A program made the position numbers and the translations under genes. A DNA stretch of 64,000 nt from JAVVXB01 sp036651815. GTDB lineage: Bacteria; Bacillota; Clostridia; Christensenellales; CAG-138. The notes below the pieces were generated by a model that saw nothing but the letters and a program-made list of their open reading frames with translations, did no database searches and was not told where the DNA came from. The DNA lies in the NCBI GenBank assembly GCA_036651815.1, contig JAVVXB010000014.1, positions 4,878 through 68,877 of the forward strand, in the 5' to 3' direction. Of this stretch, positions 18,295-27,288 are shown in pieces; the stretch's first letter is position 1, and the number at the start of each line of letters is the position of its first letter.

Positions 18295-19159
18295 AGTTGG
18301 CAGCCGGGAGAGCAGACTTGCCGTGATCCAGTCAGAACTGGCTATGGCAGCCATCCGTGCCTTTGATCCGTCAATTGAGACAGAACTTGTCACCATGAAA
18401 ACCACCGGCGACCGCATTCTGGACCAAACACTGGATCAAATCGGCGGCAAGGGTCTTTTTGTGAAGGAGCTGGATCGGGCACTGCTCGATGACGTTGCGG
18501 ACATCACCGTACACAGCCTCAAGGACATGCCCATGGAAACCGATCCGCGCCTGCCCATTGTCGCCTTTTCCAAACGGGAAGATCCGCGCGATGCTTTGGT
18601 GCTACCTGCAGGCGAAACCGAATTGAATCTGCAAAAGCCCTTTGGTGCAGCCAGCAAGCGGCGCGCGTTGCAGCTGCAGCAGCTCTTTCCCGGCTGCCGG
18701 GTGGAACTGGTGCGTGGCAATGTGCAAACGCGTCTTAGCAAGCTTGACAGCGGCCAGTATGGCGCACTGGTACTAGCCAGTGCTGGCTTGCGTCGTCTCG
18801 GTATGATGGATCGCATCTCCCGCCTGTTTTCCGTTTCTGAGATCCTGCCATCGGCCGGTCAGGGAACGTTGTCCGTACAAGCACGAACGGATTTTGACGC
18901 TTCCGTGCTGCAAGAGTTTCACGATGCGGATAACAAACTCGTTTCACTGGGTGAACGCGCATTTGTGCGTGCGCTCAACGGCGGCTGTTCCTCCCCCGTT
19001 GCTGCTTATGCGGAAATATCGAATGGAGGCATCACTATTACGGGCCTGTATGTGAATGCTGCGCAACAGCTATATTATGATCAGATCACAGGTGACAAGC
19101 ACGAAGCCGAACGGCTTGGCGCACTCCTTGCAAAACGGTTGAAGGAGGAACGCGCATGA
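18284..19159 (+). CDS. hemC: Porphobilinogen deaminase (hydroxymethylbilane synthase)
   Basis: Links four porphobilinogens into hydroxymethylbilane. The N-terminus IRVGSRESRLAVIQ and the TTGDRILD stretch are typical. The dipyrromethane cofactor attaches to the Cys in LNGGCSSPVAAY. The 291-residue length is slightly short but complete. It overlaps hemA by 11 bases, and GGGAGGGG precedes the ATG. Second gene of the riboswitch-led operon. Confidence 0.96.
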   Translation: MKIRVGSRESRLAVIQSELAMAAIRAFDPSIETELVTMKTTGDRILDQTLDQIGGKGLFVKELDRALLDDVADITVHSLKDMPMETDPRLPIVAFSKREDPRDALVLPAGETELNLQKPFGAASKRRALQLQQLFPGCRVELVRGNVQTRLSKLDSGQYGALVLASAGLRRLGMMDRISRLFSVSEILPSAGQGTLSVQARTDFDASVLQEFHDADNKLVSLGERAFVRALNGGCSSPVAAYAEISNGGITITGLYVNAAQQLYYDQITGDKHEAERLGALLAKRLKEERA

Positions 19160-20643
19160 GCAATCCCGGCATGGTTTACCTGGTTGGCGCAGGCCCGGGT
19201 GACGCGGGACTGCTCAGCATAAAAGCACGCCAGCTATTGGCGGAGGCCAATGTCGTCGTGTACGATCGATTGGTCGGCGATGATGTCATGGCACTGATTC
19301 CGTCCAAGACGGAGCGCATCAATGTCGGCAAAAATGTCGGTAACCACGCTGTGCCACAGTGCCGCATCAACGAAATTCTACTTGAGCAGGCTCGGATGGG
19401 TAAGATGGTCGTGCGGCTCAAGGGAGGCGACTGTTTTCTGTTTGGCCGCGGTGGCGAAGAGCTGGAGCTGCTTGTGAAAAATGCGGTTCCCTTCTGCGTC
19501 GTACCGGGCGTCCCCTCTCCAATTGCCGCGAGCGCCTATGCGGGAATCCCCATTACACACCGGGACTACTGCTCTTCCGTCCACTTCATCACCGGTCACA
19601 AAAAGGCCGATGGTGCACTGAATCTTGATTATGAAGCGCTCGTACGACTCAACGGAACAATGATATTTATGATGTCCGTGGCCAATGCGGGAGAAATTGC
19701 GGATGGGTTGATGCAGTCCGGCATGGATGCGTCCATGCCCTGCGCCATCGTGGAAAACGGCACATTGCCCGTGCAGCGCAAGTTTATCGGCACCGTTGGC
19801 ACGCTGGGCCTGATGATTGTAGAGCATGCAGTGGTTTCTCCCGCACTCATCATCGTCGGCAAAGTTTGTCTGCTATCCGATCGTTATGACTGGTTTTCTG
19901 CGCTGCCGCTCAAAGGCCGGCGCATCTTGGTCACTCGCCCCAAGCCTGAATCCGACCGACTCGGTATGAAGCTGCGTGCCCTCGGTGCGGATGTAACCGC
20001 CGCGTCCGCCATCCAAACACAGCCGATTTCGTTTACAATGCCATCGCTGCAAAACTATACCTGGCTCGTGCTGACCAGCGCCGCAGGTGTCAGCAGCTTC
20101 CTGGATCATCTGCTTGCAATCGGAAGGGACGCGCGCAGTCTATCCGGCATTAAAATTGCCTGCGTTGGTACGGCAACTGCGGAAGCGCTGCGACAACGTG
20201 GTCTTGTTGCGGACTTTATTCCGGATACATACAGTGGAAAAGCATTGGCGGAAGCGTTGCTTAGCCGTGGGCTGGTCACCGCAAACGACCGTCTGCTGCT
20301 CGCGCGCGCAAACATTGCAATCGCGGAACTGACCGATGCATTGGCAAACGGAAATATTGCCTATACTGAGTTACCTGTATATGAAACAATTCTCGCAGAG
20401 AAAGATAGTCTGCACGCAGCAGCGTATGAGCTGGTTACGTTTACCAGTGCTTCCTGCGTGGAGGGTTTTATCCATATGACGGCTCCGAACACGGATTTTT
20501 CCGTCATACGCGCCGTTTGCATTGGGGAACAAACCGCAACCGCTGCCAAAGCGCACGGTATGCAGGTTATCCAATCAAAATCAGCAACCATCGACGCCAT
20601 GGTCGATCGAATTCTCAAATGGGTTCAGGAGGAACAGTTATGA
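19156..20643 (+). CDS. cobA-hemD: Uroporphyrinogen-III C-methyltransferase / uroporphyrinogen-III synthase fusion
   Basis: Bifunctional 495-residue enzyme. Residues 1-240 are a SAM-dependent CobA/SumT methyltransferase (VYLVGAGPGDAGLLSIKARQ, then RLKGGDCFLFGRGGEE, PITHRDYCSSVHFITGH), which makes precorrin-2. Residues about 255-495 are HemD (GRRILVTRPKPESDRL), which closes the uroporphyrinogen-III ring. Overlaps of four bases on both sides indicate coupled translation. With the dehydrogenase domain on HemA, the operon runs from glutamyl-tRNA to sirohydrochlorin. No hemE or hemH is present, so siroheme and cobalamin are the likely products. Confidence 0.95.
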   Translation: MSNPGMVYLVGAGPGDAGLLSIKARQLLAEANVVVYDRLVGDDVMALIPSKTERINVGKNVGNHAVPQCRINEILLEQARMGKMVVRLKGGDCFLFGRGGEELELLVKNAVPFCVVPGVPSPIAASAYAGIPITHRDYCSSVHFITGHKKADGALNLDYEALVRLNGTMIFMMSVANAGEIADGLMQSGMDASMPCAIVENGTLPVQRKFIGTVGTLGLMIVEHAVVSPALIIVGKVCLLSDRYDWFSALPLKGRRILVTRPKPESDRLGMKLRALGADVTAASAIQTQPISFTMPSLQNYTWLVLTSAAGVSSFLDHLLAIGRDARSLSGIKIACVGTATAEALRQRGLVADFIPDTYSGKALAEALLSRGLVTANDRLLLARANIAIAELTDALANGNIAYTELPVYETILAEKDSLHAAAYELVTFTSASCVEGFIHMTAPNTDFSVIRAVCIGEQTATAAKAHGMQVIQSKSATIDAMVDRILKWVQEEQL

Positions 20644-21620
20644 TTATCCGTCCGCGCAGACTGCGCAATAGTCTGCAACTTCGTCAGATGGTGCGCGAAA
20701 CGCGCCTATCTGAAAAATCTCTCATCTATCCATTATTTGCCAAGGCCGGCACGAACGGGAAGGATGAGATTTCATCGTTAGATCAGCAGTATCACTATTC
20801 GCCTGACCGTATTGGCGAGGGCGTTGCAGAAGCGCTTGATCACGGCATAAACAGCTTCATTCTCTTTGGTTTACCCGCTCATAAAGATGTCTGCGGCAGT
20901 GACTCCTATGCTGAAAATGGCATCGTCCAGCAGGCACTTCGTGCCATCCGCAACGATTTTGGCGACCGTGTCACGCTCATCACCGATATCTGCATGTGCG
21001 AATATACCTCCCACGGGCACTGCGGCATTCTCGAAAACGACTATGTCAGCAATGATAAGACACTCGAATATCTAGCCAAAATTGCCGTTTCTCACGCGGA
21101 GGCAGGTGCGGATATGGTCGCTCCTTCGGACATGATGGACGGCCGCGTTGCCGCTATTCGCGCGGCACTCGATGAAAACGGTTATTTGAATACGCCTGTT
21201 TTATCCTACGCCGTCAAATACGCATCCAGCTTTTATGGTCCGTTCCGTGCCGCCGCCGGTTCTGCGCCCAGTTTTGGTGATCGCAAAACCTACCAAATGG
21301 ACTATCATAACATCCGTGAAGGACTCAAGGAAGCACTGTTGGATGTTGCGGAAGGTGCCGATATCCTGATGGTGAAGCCGGCGCTTGCTTATCTGGATGT
21401 CATCCGTGCTGTGAAGGAACAGACTCATCTGCCGCTGTGTGCTTACAGCGTCAGCGGCGAATACGCCATGATCAAGGCCGCCGCCAAAGCGGGGCTAATC
21501 GATGAATACGGCGTTATGTGTGAGAGCGCAGTGTCGATTTTCCGCGCAGGTGCGGACATTTTGATTACGTACTTTGCAAAAGAATTGGCTGACGCCATCC
21601 GATCGGGGGATATTGGTTAA
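20640..21620 (+). CDS. hemB: Delta-aminolevulinic acid dehydratase (porphobilinogen synthase)
   Basis: Condenses two aminolevulinates to porphobilinogen. The two active-site lysines are in YAVKYASSFYGPFR and MVKPALAYLDV. The cysteine-containing loop DICMCEYTSHGHCG suggests a zinc-dependent enzyme. The start at 20640 overlaps the previous stop (ATGA) and has CAGGAGGA; longer in-frame starts lie inside cobA-hemD and are not used. Length 326 residues, normal. Confidence 0.96.
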   Translation: MIIRPRRLRNSLQLRQMVRETRLSEKSLIYPLFAKAGTNGKDEISSLDQQYHYSPDRIGEGVAEALDHGINSFILFGLPAHKDVCGSDSYAENGIVQQALRAIRNDFGDRVTLITDICMCEYTSHGHCGILENDYVSNDKTLEYLAKIAVSHAEAGADMVAPSDMMDGRVAAIRAALDENGYLNTPVLSYAVKYASSFYGPFRAAAGSAPSFGDRKTYQMDYHNIREGLKEALLDVAEGADILMVKPALAYLDVIRAVKEQTHLPLCAYSVSGEYAMIKAAAKAGLIDEYGVMCESAVSIFRAGADILITYFAKELADAIRSGDIG

Positions 21621-22885
21621 TGCAAATCAAAAAATCGGAAGCCCTGTTTGAAAGAGCCGAAAAGGTACTGCCAGGCGGTGTAAATAGCCCTGTTCGTGCG
21701 TTTGGCGCAGTCGGTGGCACACCCCGTTTTATTCGTGCAGCAAAGGGTACGCGTCTATATGACGAGGACGGCAATGAATACCTTGATTATCTCGGTTCCT
21801 GGGGTCCAATGATCCTCGGTCACAATCATCCGGAGATCATGGCGAAGATCGAATCGGTTCTCCACGATGGTCTAAGCTTTGGCGCGGCTACCGCGCTGGA
21901 AGTGGAAATGGCAGAACTGATGACCTCGGTTGTCCGGCCGCTTGAAATGGTACGTATGGTCAGCAGCGGCACGGAGGCCGTTATGAGCGCCATCCGGCTT
22001 GCCCGCGGTTATACCAAACGCAATAAAATCATCAAATTTGAAGGTTGTTATCATGGGCACTGCGACGCCATGCTCATCAAGGCCGGCTCCGGCGCTATGA
22101 CCACCGGCAATCCGGACAGTGCGGGCGTTACGCCCGGTGCAGCGCAGGATACGCTGCTGGCGTGCTATAACGACCTGAGTTCCGTCACGGAATGTTTCGA
22201 TTGCCACAAGGGTGAAGTTGCCGCTGTCATCGTGGAAGCGGTTGCTGCCAACATGGGCGTTGTGGCCCCAGTGGACGGTTTTTTGCAGGGTCTTCGCAAG
22301 CTCTGCACGGAGAACGGCACACTGCTGATTTTCGACGAGGTGATTACAGGCTTCCGTCTTGCCCTTGGCGGCGCGATGGAATATTATGGCATTGATGCGG
22401 ATTTGGCAACCTACGGCAAAATCATCGGCGGAGGTATGCCGGTAGGCGCTTACGGTGGGCGGCGGGAAATCATGCGATGCGTTTCTCCCATTGGCAGTGT
22501 GTATCAGGCAGGCACGCTCTCCGGAAACCCCGTGGCCATGGCGGCAGGTCTTGCCACCGTACAAAAGCTCCGGGACAATCCTGCCATCTATTCAACCATC
22601 AATGCGCTGGCCGGGCGTCTGGCCGATGGCCTTACCGCCAACACAAGCTGTACCGTCAACCATGTGGGTTCGCTGGTATGTGCGTTCTTTACCGATCGGC
22701 CGGTCACGGATAGCCGCTCTGCCAAAGCCAGCGATGTACAAGCCTACGCTCGATATTTTCATCACATGCTTGACAGTGGCATCTATGTCGCGCCCGCACA
22801 ATTTGAGGCCATGTTCCTCTCTGCCGCACATACCCAAAACGATATCGATCGCACCATTGCTGCGGCGCGCTCATTTGTAGGCTGA
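21620..22885 (+). CDS. hemL: Glutamate-1-semialdehyde 2,1-aminomutase
   Basis: PLP enzyme making 5-aminolevulinate from the product of HemA. Recognisable segments are LPGGVNSPVRAFGAVGGTP, SSGTEAVMSAIRLARGYT, FDEVITGFR and the PLP-lysine region ATYGKIIGGGMPVGAYGG. It has 421 residues, full length. The ATG shares one base with the hemB stop. Last gene of the operon; it meets the cobalt-transport operon tail to tail 36 bases later. Confidence 0.97.
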   Translation: MQIKKSEALFERAEKVLPGGVNSPVRAFGAVGGTPRFIRAAKGTRLYDEDGNEYLDYLGSWGPMILGHNHPEIMAKIESVLHDGLSFGAATALEVEMAELMTSVVRPLEMVRMVSSGTEAVMSAIRLARGYTKRNKIIKFEGCYHGHCDAMLIKAGSGAMTTGNPDSAGVTPGAAQDTLLACYNDLSSVTECFDCHKGEVAAVIVEAVAANMGVVAPVDGFLQGLRKLCTENGTLLIFDEVITGFRLALGGAMEYYGIDADLATYGKIIGGGMPVGAYGGRREIMRCVSPIGSVYQAGTLSGNPVAMAAGLATVQKLRDNPAIYSTINALAGRLADGLTANTSCTVNHVGSLVCAFFTDRPVTDSRSAKASDVQAYARYFHHMLDSGIYVAPAQFEAMFLSAAHTQNDIDRTIAAARSFVG

Positions 22886-22921
22886 TCGAAGCCGACCGCC
22901 CTGCCAGACAAGACGATGTCC

Positions 22922-23749
22922 TTAATTTTGGAGCGTTTCCCGCAAAGCCTCGATGCTGCGGGGGCGCTCTTTGATTTGCAGCAATTCTGCCACCTCGTAC
23001 AGCAGTGGTTTTTCAAGACCCGCACGGAACAGTAGCGCACCATCGTCAAAAACCTCTTCCGGTGAACCGTCGCGGGCAAGTTTTCCATCCGAAAACACAA
23101 GAACACGCTCCGAAAACCGAAGCGCCAAATCCATGTCATGCGTGGAAATAACCACCGTAATACCCGCAGCGGACAATTCGTCAAGCGTTTGCTCCAATAG
23201 GCGACTGTTCTGCGGATCCAACGAGGCCGTTGGCTCGTCGAACAGTATGATATCCGGACGCATGGCAAGAATATCCGCAATGCTGACGCGCTTCTTCTCG
23301 CCACCGCTTAAATTCTGCGGCGCACGATCGACATAATCCTGCAACTGCATGCGGAAAATGGCATCGTTCACACGTTCCTGCACTTCATTCCGCTGCAAGC
23401 CTAGGTTCATGGGACCAAAGGAAATCTCTCCTGGCACCGTGGACGCAATCAGTTGATTGTCTGCATCCTGAAACACAATGCCGACGTGCTTGCGTAGCTG
23501 CATCAAATCCTGTTTGTTGCGATGATTCACTTGCCTACCGAAAAACATCACCTCGCCTTTCTGCGGCCGGAGTACCCCATTACAAATAAGGAAAAACGTC
23601 GATTTGCCCGCGCCATTGTTGCCGATGACCGCAATGCGTTCTCCGCGGCATATCCGGACAGATAAATCTGTAAGCGCATCATGCGCTCCATCGTATGTAT
23701 AGTATATTCTTTTCAGTTCCAGCAGGGTTTCCTTCAAAATAGATCCCAT
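22922..23749 (-). CDS. cbiO: Cobalt ECF/CbiMNQO transporter ATP-binding protein
   Basis: ATPase of the cobalt importer. Walker A GNNGAGKST, Q-loop FQDADNQL, signature NLSGGEKKRVSIADI, Walker B IILFDEPTASLD and switch STHDMDLAL are all present in 275 residues. The start is uncertain: the ATG at 23749 overlaps the cbiQ end, while the TTG at 23737 would shorten the product by four residues. Final gene of cbiMNQO. Confidence 0.93.
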   Translation of the reverse strand: MGSILKETLLELKRIYYTYDGAHDALTDLSVRICRGERIAVIGNNGAGKSTFFLICNGVLRPQKGEVMFFGRQVNHRNKQDLMQLRKHVGIVFQDADNQLIASTVPGEISFGPMNLGLQRNEVQERVNDAIFRMQLQDYVDRAPQNLSGGEKKRVSIADILAMRPDIILFDEPTASLDPQNSRLLEQTLDELSAAGITVVISTHDMDLALRFSERVLVFSDGKLARDGSPEEVFDDGALLFRAGLEKPLLYEVAELLQIKERPRSIEALRETLQN

Positions 23750-24564
23750 CCTTTGCTTTTTACAAAGATTAGCGTGCAGACAACCGCCACCGCCAATGCG
23801 ATAAATAAAACGATGTGCGTCTTTTTGATTGGTGTTTTCTCTATTAAAAACGCAATCCGGCCATCATAACAGCGGGATTCCATTGCATCAAAGCATACGC
23901 TACTGCGGCGAAAGGACGACGCAAGCAGATTGCCAGTGATATGCGTAAACGAATACCACGAGGCTTTAAAATTTGCATTTCCAAGACGTGAAGCCGCTGA
24001 TATGGACATACTTCGTTGCTGTTCCAACAATACAAAAATATAGCGGTAAATCAAATACATGAGTTCGATTAACAATGCCGGAACATATGCTTTTTCCAGT
24101 GTTCCAATGATCTCCTGCATGGGGGTGGTCAGGCTGAGAAAATATAGACAAGCGATTGCGCCATAAGCTTCCAAAAAAAGCGTTCCCGCCTCCTGCGCAG
24201 ACACTGGAGTGATAAAAAAATATATGCCAAGCAGGTGCAGTGAAGGATATGCAGTAGGTACGAAGGTTGCCTGTATGAGAATAACGATGCAACCGATCAC
24301 GAGAAAGGCCGCCGGAATCCGCATCAGCCGAAAATAACTGACGAGCGGTACGCCGCCGATCCACACGGTCAGAGCGAACATCATGAGCACAATCAGAATG
24401 GCAACCGTTGGTGAATTGCCAGCAATGCACAGTACCAGCAACATAATTGTAAACAATATTTTTATGCCAGGAGCCACATTGCGCAGCGTGGACTGCTGCG
24501 CAATGTGATCGATGCCCAACATGCCGTTGTTATGGGCATGAATTTGTATCTGCGGATGCTTCAA
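23734..24564 (-). CDS. cbiQ: Cobalt transporter membrane subunit CbiQ (EcfT-type)
   Basis: Transmembrane coupling component of the cobalt importer, 276 residues with about five hydrophobic helices. The coupling-helix region ERSMSI-like stretch appears as QQRSMSISAASRLG, where arginine-containing motifs contact the ATPase. It starts at a TTG with GTGGAG eight bases upstream. It lies 21 bases after cbiN and overlaps cbiO. Confidence 0.9.
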   Translation of the reverse strand: MKHPQIQIHAHNNGMLGIDHIAQQSTLRNVAPGIKILFTIMLLVLCIAGNSPTVAILIVLMMFALTVWIGGVPLVSYFRLMRIPAAFLVIGCIVILIQATFVPTAYPSLHLLGIYFFITPVSAQEAGTLFLEAYGAIACLYFLSLTTPMQEIIGTLEKAYVPALLIELMYLIYRYIFVLLEQQRSMSISAASRLGNANFKASWYSFTHITGNLLASSFRRSSVCFDAMESRCYDGRIAFLIEKTPIKKTHIVLFIALAVAVVCTLIFVKSKGWDLF

Positions 24565-24585
24565 ACCGCTTTCTCCACGGGACGT

Positions 24586-24888
24586 TCACACGTCCTTTTC
24601 CCCTTTAAATTTCTTGCGTGCCACCAGATAGCCAAAGCCGTAGCCAATCACGATCGAGCCCAGAGCAGTTTGCAAGCAGAACAGCAGGCACTCCGTTTCG
24701 CCGCCGGGTAACGTCAAAAGGCTCTCCACCCAGGGAACATATTCAGGATTGACCTCAGAAATCGCTTTCTCAGCCTGTCCATCCGCGCCGCCGAACTCCG
24801 ATCCCTTGTTGGTCATCAGCGCACCGACCGCGAGTACTACGCAGAGAACGGCTAAAATCACGATTGTCCAAATTGTTTTCTTGTTCAT
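24586..24888 (-). CDS. cbiN: Cobalt transport protein CbiN
   Basis: A 100-residue auxiliary subunit with two membrane helices (about 7-27 and 70-90) and an extracytoplasmic loop (EFGGADGQAEKAI and NPEYVPWVESL). In CbiMNQO transporters the N subunit is needed for metal loading of CbiM. The start overlaps the cbiM stop. Its presence supports cobalt rather than nickel specificity, by family knowledge. Confidence 0.92.
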   Translation of the reverse strand: MNKKTIWTIVILAVLCVVLAVGALMTNKGSEFGGADGQAEKAISEVNPEYVPWVESLLTLPGGETECLLFCLQTALGSIVIGYGFGYLVARKKFKGEKDV

Positions 24889-25643
24889 TTTGCCAGTCCT
24901 CCTTCAAAATATCCAAGCTCAGTAAGCTCTGGCTTAGCAAAATTCTCCAGCATCAGAATGACGATGGCGGAAACGATCCCTTCGATCACCGCCAGTGGAA
25001 TTTGCGTAACCGCAAAGATTCCCATGAATTTTATAATGGACGCACCCACGCCACCCACCTGTGCCGGATGCGCAAAGCCCAACTGAACGCTGGTCACACA
25101 ATATGTGAACAGATCACCCACCGCGCAAGCAACGCCCACACAGACAGCCTTGTTGATTTTTTCACCTTTCCTCATCAGGCGATAAATGCCATAGCTGACA
25201 AACGGTCCGGCAATTGCCATGGAAAATGTGTTGGCACCCAACGTTGTGAGCCCGCCATGTGCCAGCAGAATTGCTTGAAACAGCAAAACAATGATCCCGA
25301 TGACCGCCATCGGTGCCGGTCCAAACAGCACTGCGCCGAGGCCTGTGCCGGTAGGATGGCTCGAAGATCCCGTCACACTGGGAATCTTCAGCGCTGAAAG
25401 CACAAATGCATATGCACCCATCATAGCAAACAGCAGCAATGTCTTTCGGTAATTGGCCACAATCCTTTTGATGGAAATAAACCCCCAAACAAGAAACGGT
25501 AGGCAGAGCGCCCCCCAGCCAATGCACCAACCGATTGGTAAGTAGCCCTCCATGATGTGCATTGCGCCCGCACCTTGTGTTACACCAAGGAACGCAGCAA
25601 TTGCCACACTGAGGAGAAGGATTCGTTTTTCGAATTTTTTCAT
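24885..25643 (-). CDS. cbiM: Cobalt-specificity membrane subunit CbiM
   Basis: Substrate-binding membrane component of the cobalt importer. After a cleavable-looking signal (LLLSVAIAAFLGVTQGAGA) comes MHIMEGYLPIGWC, whose processed N-terminal Met-His binds the metal in this family. GSSSHPTGTGLGAVLFGP is another CbiM hallmark. The ATG at 25643 has GGGAGAG nine bases upstream; frames extending further upstream run through the riboswitch and are not translated. The product is 252 residues. Confidence 0.95.
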   Translation of the reverse strand: MKKFEKRILLLSVAIAAFLGVTQGAGAMHIMEGYLPIGWCIGWGALCLPFLVWGFISIKRIVANYRKTLLLFAMMGAYAFVLSALKIPSVTGSSSHPTGTGLGAVLFGPAPMAVIGIIVLLFQAILLAHGGLTTLGANTFSMAIAGPFVSYGIYRLMRKGEKINKAVCVGVACAVGDLFTYCVTSVQLGFAHPAQVGGVGASIIKFMGIFAVTQIPLAVIEGIVSAIVILMLENFAKPELTELGYFEGGLAK

Positions 25644-25696
25644 TGGATATTCTCTCCCACATTCATTTGTTGTCGTACCGTCAGAATTGTGCCCAC

Positions 25697-25726
25697 AAAA
25701 AAATCTCCCGGTAGATTCGGAAGATT
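25697..25726 (-). terminator. Leader terminator between riboswitch and cbiM
   Basis: On the minus strand AATCTTCCG and CGGGAGATT form a stem (one mismatch) around a short loop, followed by seven T. It lies between the aptamer and cbiM, where a cobalamin riboswitch would terminate transcription. Confidence 0.7.
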
Positions 25727-25839
25727 CTGGTTTCAGGCTGCTTTTTTTACAGGAACAGAGTTCTGCGCACGCCCTACACCGGTTAAGATTCCGCCAACCT
25801 GTGCAGTTTACTCTCATTCGAACCTCGAACAGAGCTATA

Positions 25840-26012
25840 AACCTCTCGACCGGTCTTCTGGCTCCGGCGTCAACATGAACGTGCTGCCTTCCCGTGTGTA
25901 ACCACAGTGACTTTTTTTGCACGCGCACTCTTCCGATACAGCGGCGGTCCCGCGCAGGCATTGCACCTGCTTCCCTTATTACTGCAATTGCTGCAGTATC
26001 AAGAGGCCTTTT
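25840..26012 (-). ncRNA. Cobalamin riboswitch upstream of cbiMNQO
   Basis: The minus strand shows the classical long aptamer: AAGGGAAGCAGGTGCAATGC with CCTGCGCGGGACCGCCGCTG after it (the B12-box region), then AAAGTCACTGTGG, CGGGAAGG and GCCAGAAGACC. CCTCT near the 5' end and AGAGG near the 3' end can form the closing P1 stem. Edges are approximate. It controls the cobalt transporter, a usual target. Confidence 0.92.
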
Positions 26013-26020
26013 CTTTTTTT

Positions 26021-26049
26021 ATTATACTCAGCGCCGGTCCACTTGTCAA
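26021..26049 (-). promoter_or_regulatory. Consensus promoter of the cbiMNQO riboswitch leader
   Basis: TTGACA (26044-26049) and TATAAT (26021-26026) match the vegetative consensus perfectly with a 17-base spacer. Transcription would start about 26014, just before the aptamer. Confidence 0.85.
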
Positions 26050-26216
26050 CGCAGCCTAAGCAGATAGATTACTTTCCTTGTTATTCCCCGGCGATGTTGC
26101 CAGATCTGTCCCCGTTGCCATAGGCGCCAGTGCAGGAAAATAAAGCAGCGGCAGCGCCGCCCTAATGGCAAGCAACAGCAATGCACCCCAATGAATGGTA
26201 CAACAGCAAAAATACG

Positions 26217-26260
26217 CAACGTTTGGCTGTGAATCTGTAATTTTTCTTTCGCTCTTACCC
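26217..26260. repeat. 44-base direct repeat, copy 1
   Basis: Matches the copy at 26380-26423 at 40 of 44 positions; the shared core includes CTGTAATTTTT and TTTCGCTCTTACCC. Lies in the gene-free stretch between the amino-sugar operon and the cobalt operon promoter. Confidence 0.8.
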
Positions 26261-26320
26261 TGCCGTTTTGGGCAACGAGCCACGATTTTTCGCCGCCGTA
26301 TCCTACTCATACAACGCAAA

Positions 26321-26350
26321 GGAGCCATTTGCTTCTTCGCAGATGGCTCC
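26321..26350 (-). terminator. Hairpin downstream of the amino-sugar operon
   Basis: GGAGCCATTTGC-TTCTTC-GCAGATGGCTCC forms a 12-pair stem with one wobble. On the minus strand it is followed by CTCCTTTGCG, a weak T run. It lies 146 bases after the last gene of the operon and between the two 44-base repeats. Confidence 0.5.
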
Positions 26351-26379
26351 CGCTATTGCATAGTCTATGGCTCTTCACC

Positions 26380-26423
26380 CAACGATTGACTGTGAACCTG
26401 TAATTTTTGTTTCGCTCTTACCC
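26380..26423. repeat. 44-base direct repeat, copy 2
   Basis: Second copy of the repeat at 26217-26260, 163 bases away, starting 73 bases beyond the stop of the SIS-domain gene. A 14-base part (GTGAACCTGTAATT) recurs at 9033-9046, also 60-70 bases after the end of a minus-strand operon. Confidence 0.8.
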
Positions 26424-26495
26424 AAACGATTAGCAATAAGCCGACAAAGACTAGTTTTCAGTTGCTTTTGCAATATCCGTTCGATTGGGCAGGCG

Positions 26496-27257
26496 TCACA
26501 TCCAGCGCACCTTACCCTTAAAGCGGGAAATAAACTTGTCGTTCCAAGCATCGCCACCGGGACAGTTGCCGCTCTTCCAGAGAGGTACTTCCACACCGCG
26601 CTCACCAAGAATGCTTGCCGCTTCCATCATCAGACAATTGAGCGTGTAAGCGTTGCACAGCGTCGAAACTGCGCCCATCTTCTGCTCAATGCCGGGAATC
26701 GTGATAACCGCATCGCCAACGGGCACCTTTGTATCAATGTAATAATCGCAGGCCTGATACAGGTTCTTCTTAGAAAGATGACGCGCCGGATGATCCGCCG
26801 GAATGTTGTTGGCATGTTCCACCGATGTAACCGCAATCGTTGTGCAGCCGATCTCTTTTGCGGTCAGTGCAGCGTCCAGACAAGCGGAATTGATGCCATA
26901 TGCATTGGCAATGATCAGCAGATCGCCTTTTTTAAGCAGGTTGTCCTGGATAACAATACGTCCGTAACCAGGCGTACGTTCGATCGCCATGGAGCGCAAT
27001 GCGCCGCTTGACAGCATGGTTCCTTCGTCCAGAATGGCGCTAACATGCATCAGCCCGCCGGCACGAAAGAATACTTCCATCGCGTTCATATTGGAATGGC
27101 CGCCTGGCCCCCAGATATAGATGAGCTTATCCTTCTCGACTTGATCGGCAATTAACTTGGCGACCGTTTCAATCCGTTCCCGTTCTTCCGTCTTGATTCT
27201 AGTCATGTAGCTGACGGCGTTGTCAAAAAATTCTTGCATAATGTCTTGTTTTTGCAT
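26496..27257 (-). CDS. SIS-domain sugar isomerase-like protein
   Basis: A 253-residue protein of the SIS (sugar isomerase) fold, similar to the UPF0309/sugar-isomerase-domain family. The phosphosugar-binding region is YIWGPGGHSNMNAMEVFFRA and a second strand reads KKGDLLIIANAYGIN. ATG at 27257 has AAAGGA ten bases upstream. As last gene of the nag operon it probably handles a phosphorylated amino sugar, perhaps an isomerase or etherase-type reaction (MurQ relatives share the fold), but the reaction is not evident from the sequence. Confidence 0.75.
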   Translation of the reverse strand: MQKQDIMQEFFDNAVSYMTRIKTEERERIETVAKLIADQVEKDKLIYIWGPGGHSNMNAMEVFFRAGGLMHVSAILDEGTMLSSGALRSMAIERTPGYGRIVIQDNLLKKGDLLIIANAYGINSACLDAALTAKEIGCTTIAVTSVEHANNIPADHPARHLSKKNLYQACDYYIDTKVPVGDAVITIPGIEQKMGAVSTLCNAYTLNCLMMEAASILGERGVEVPLWKSGNCPGGDAWNDKFISRFKGKVRWM

Positions 27258-27288
27258 TTTATTAAATTCCTTTCTTTTGTTGCCTTGC

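Noticed and set aside
25644..25961. Upstream extension of the cbiM frame
   Set aside because: The frame runs through the riboswitch and its terminator; the signal peptide and ribosome site place the start at 25643.
26367..27011. 214-codon plus-strand frame
   Set aside because: Runs opposite the SIS-domain gene, which has clear motifs and a ribosome site.
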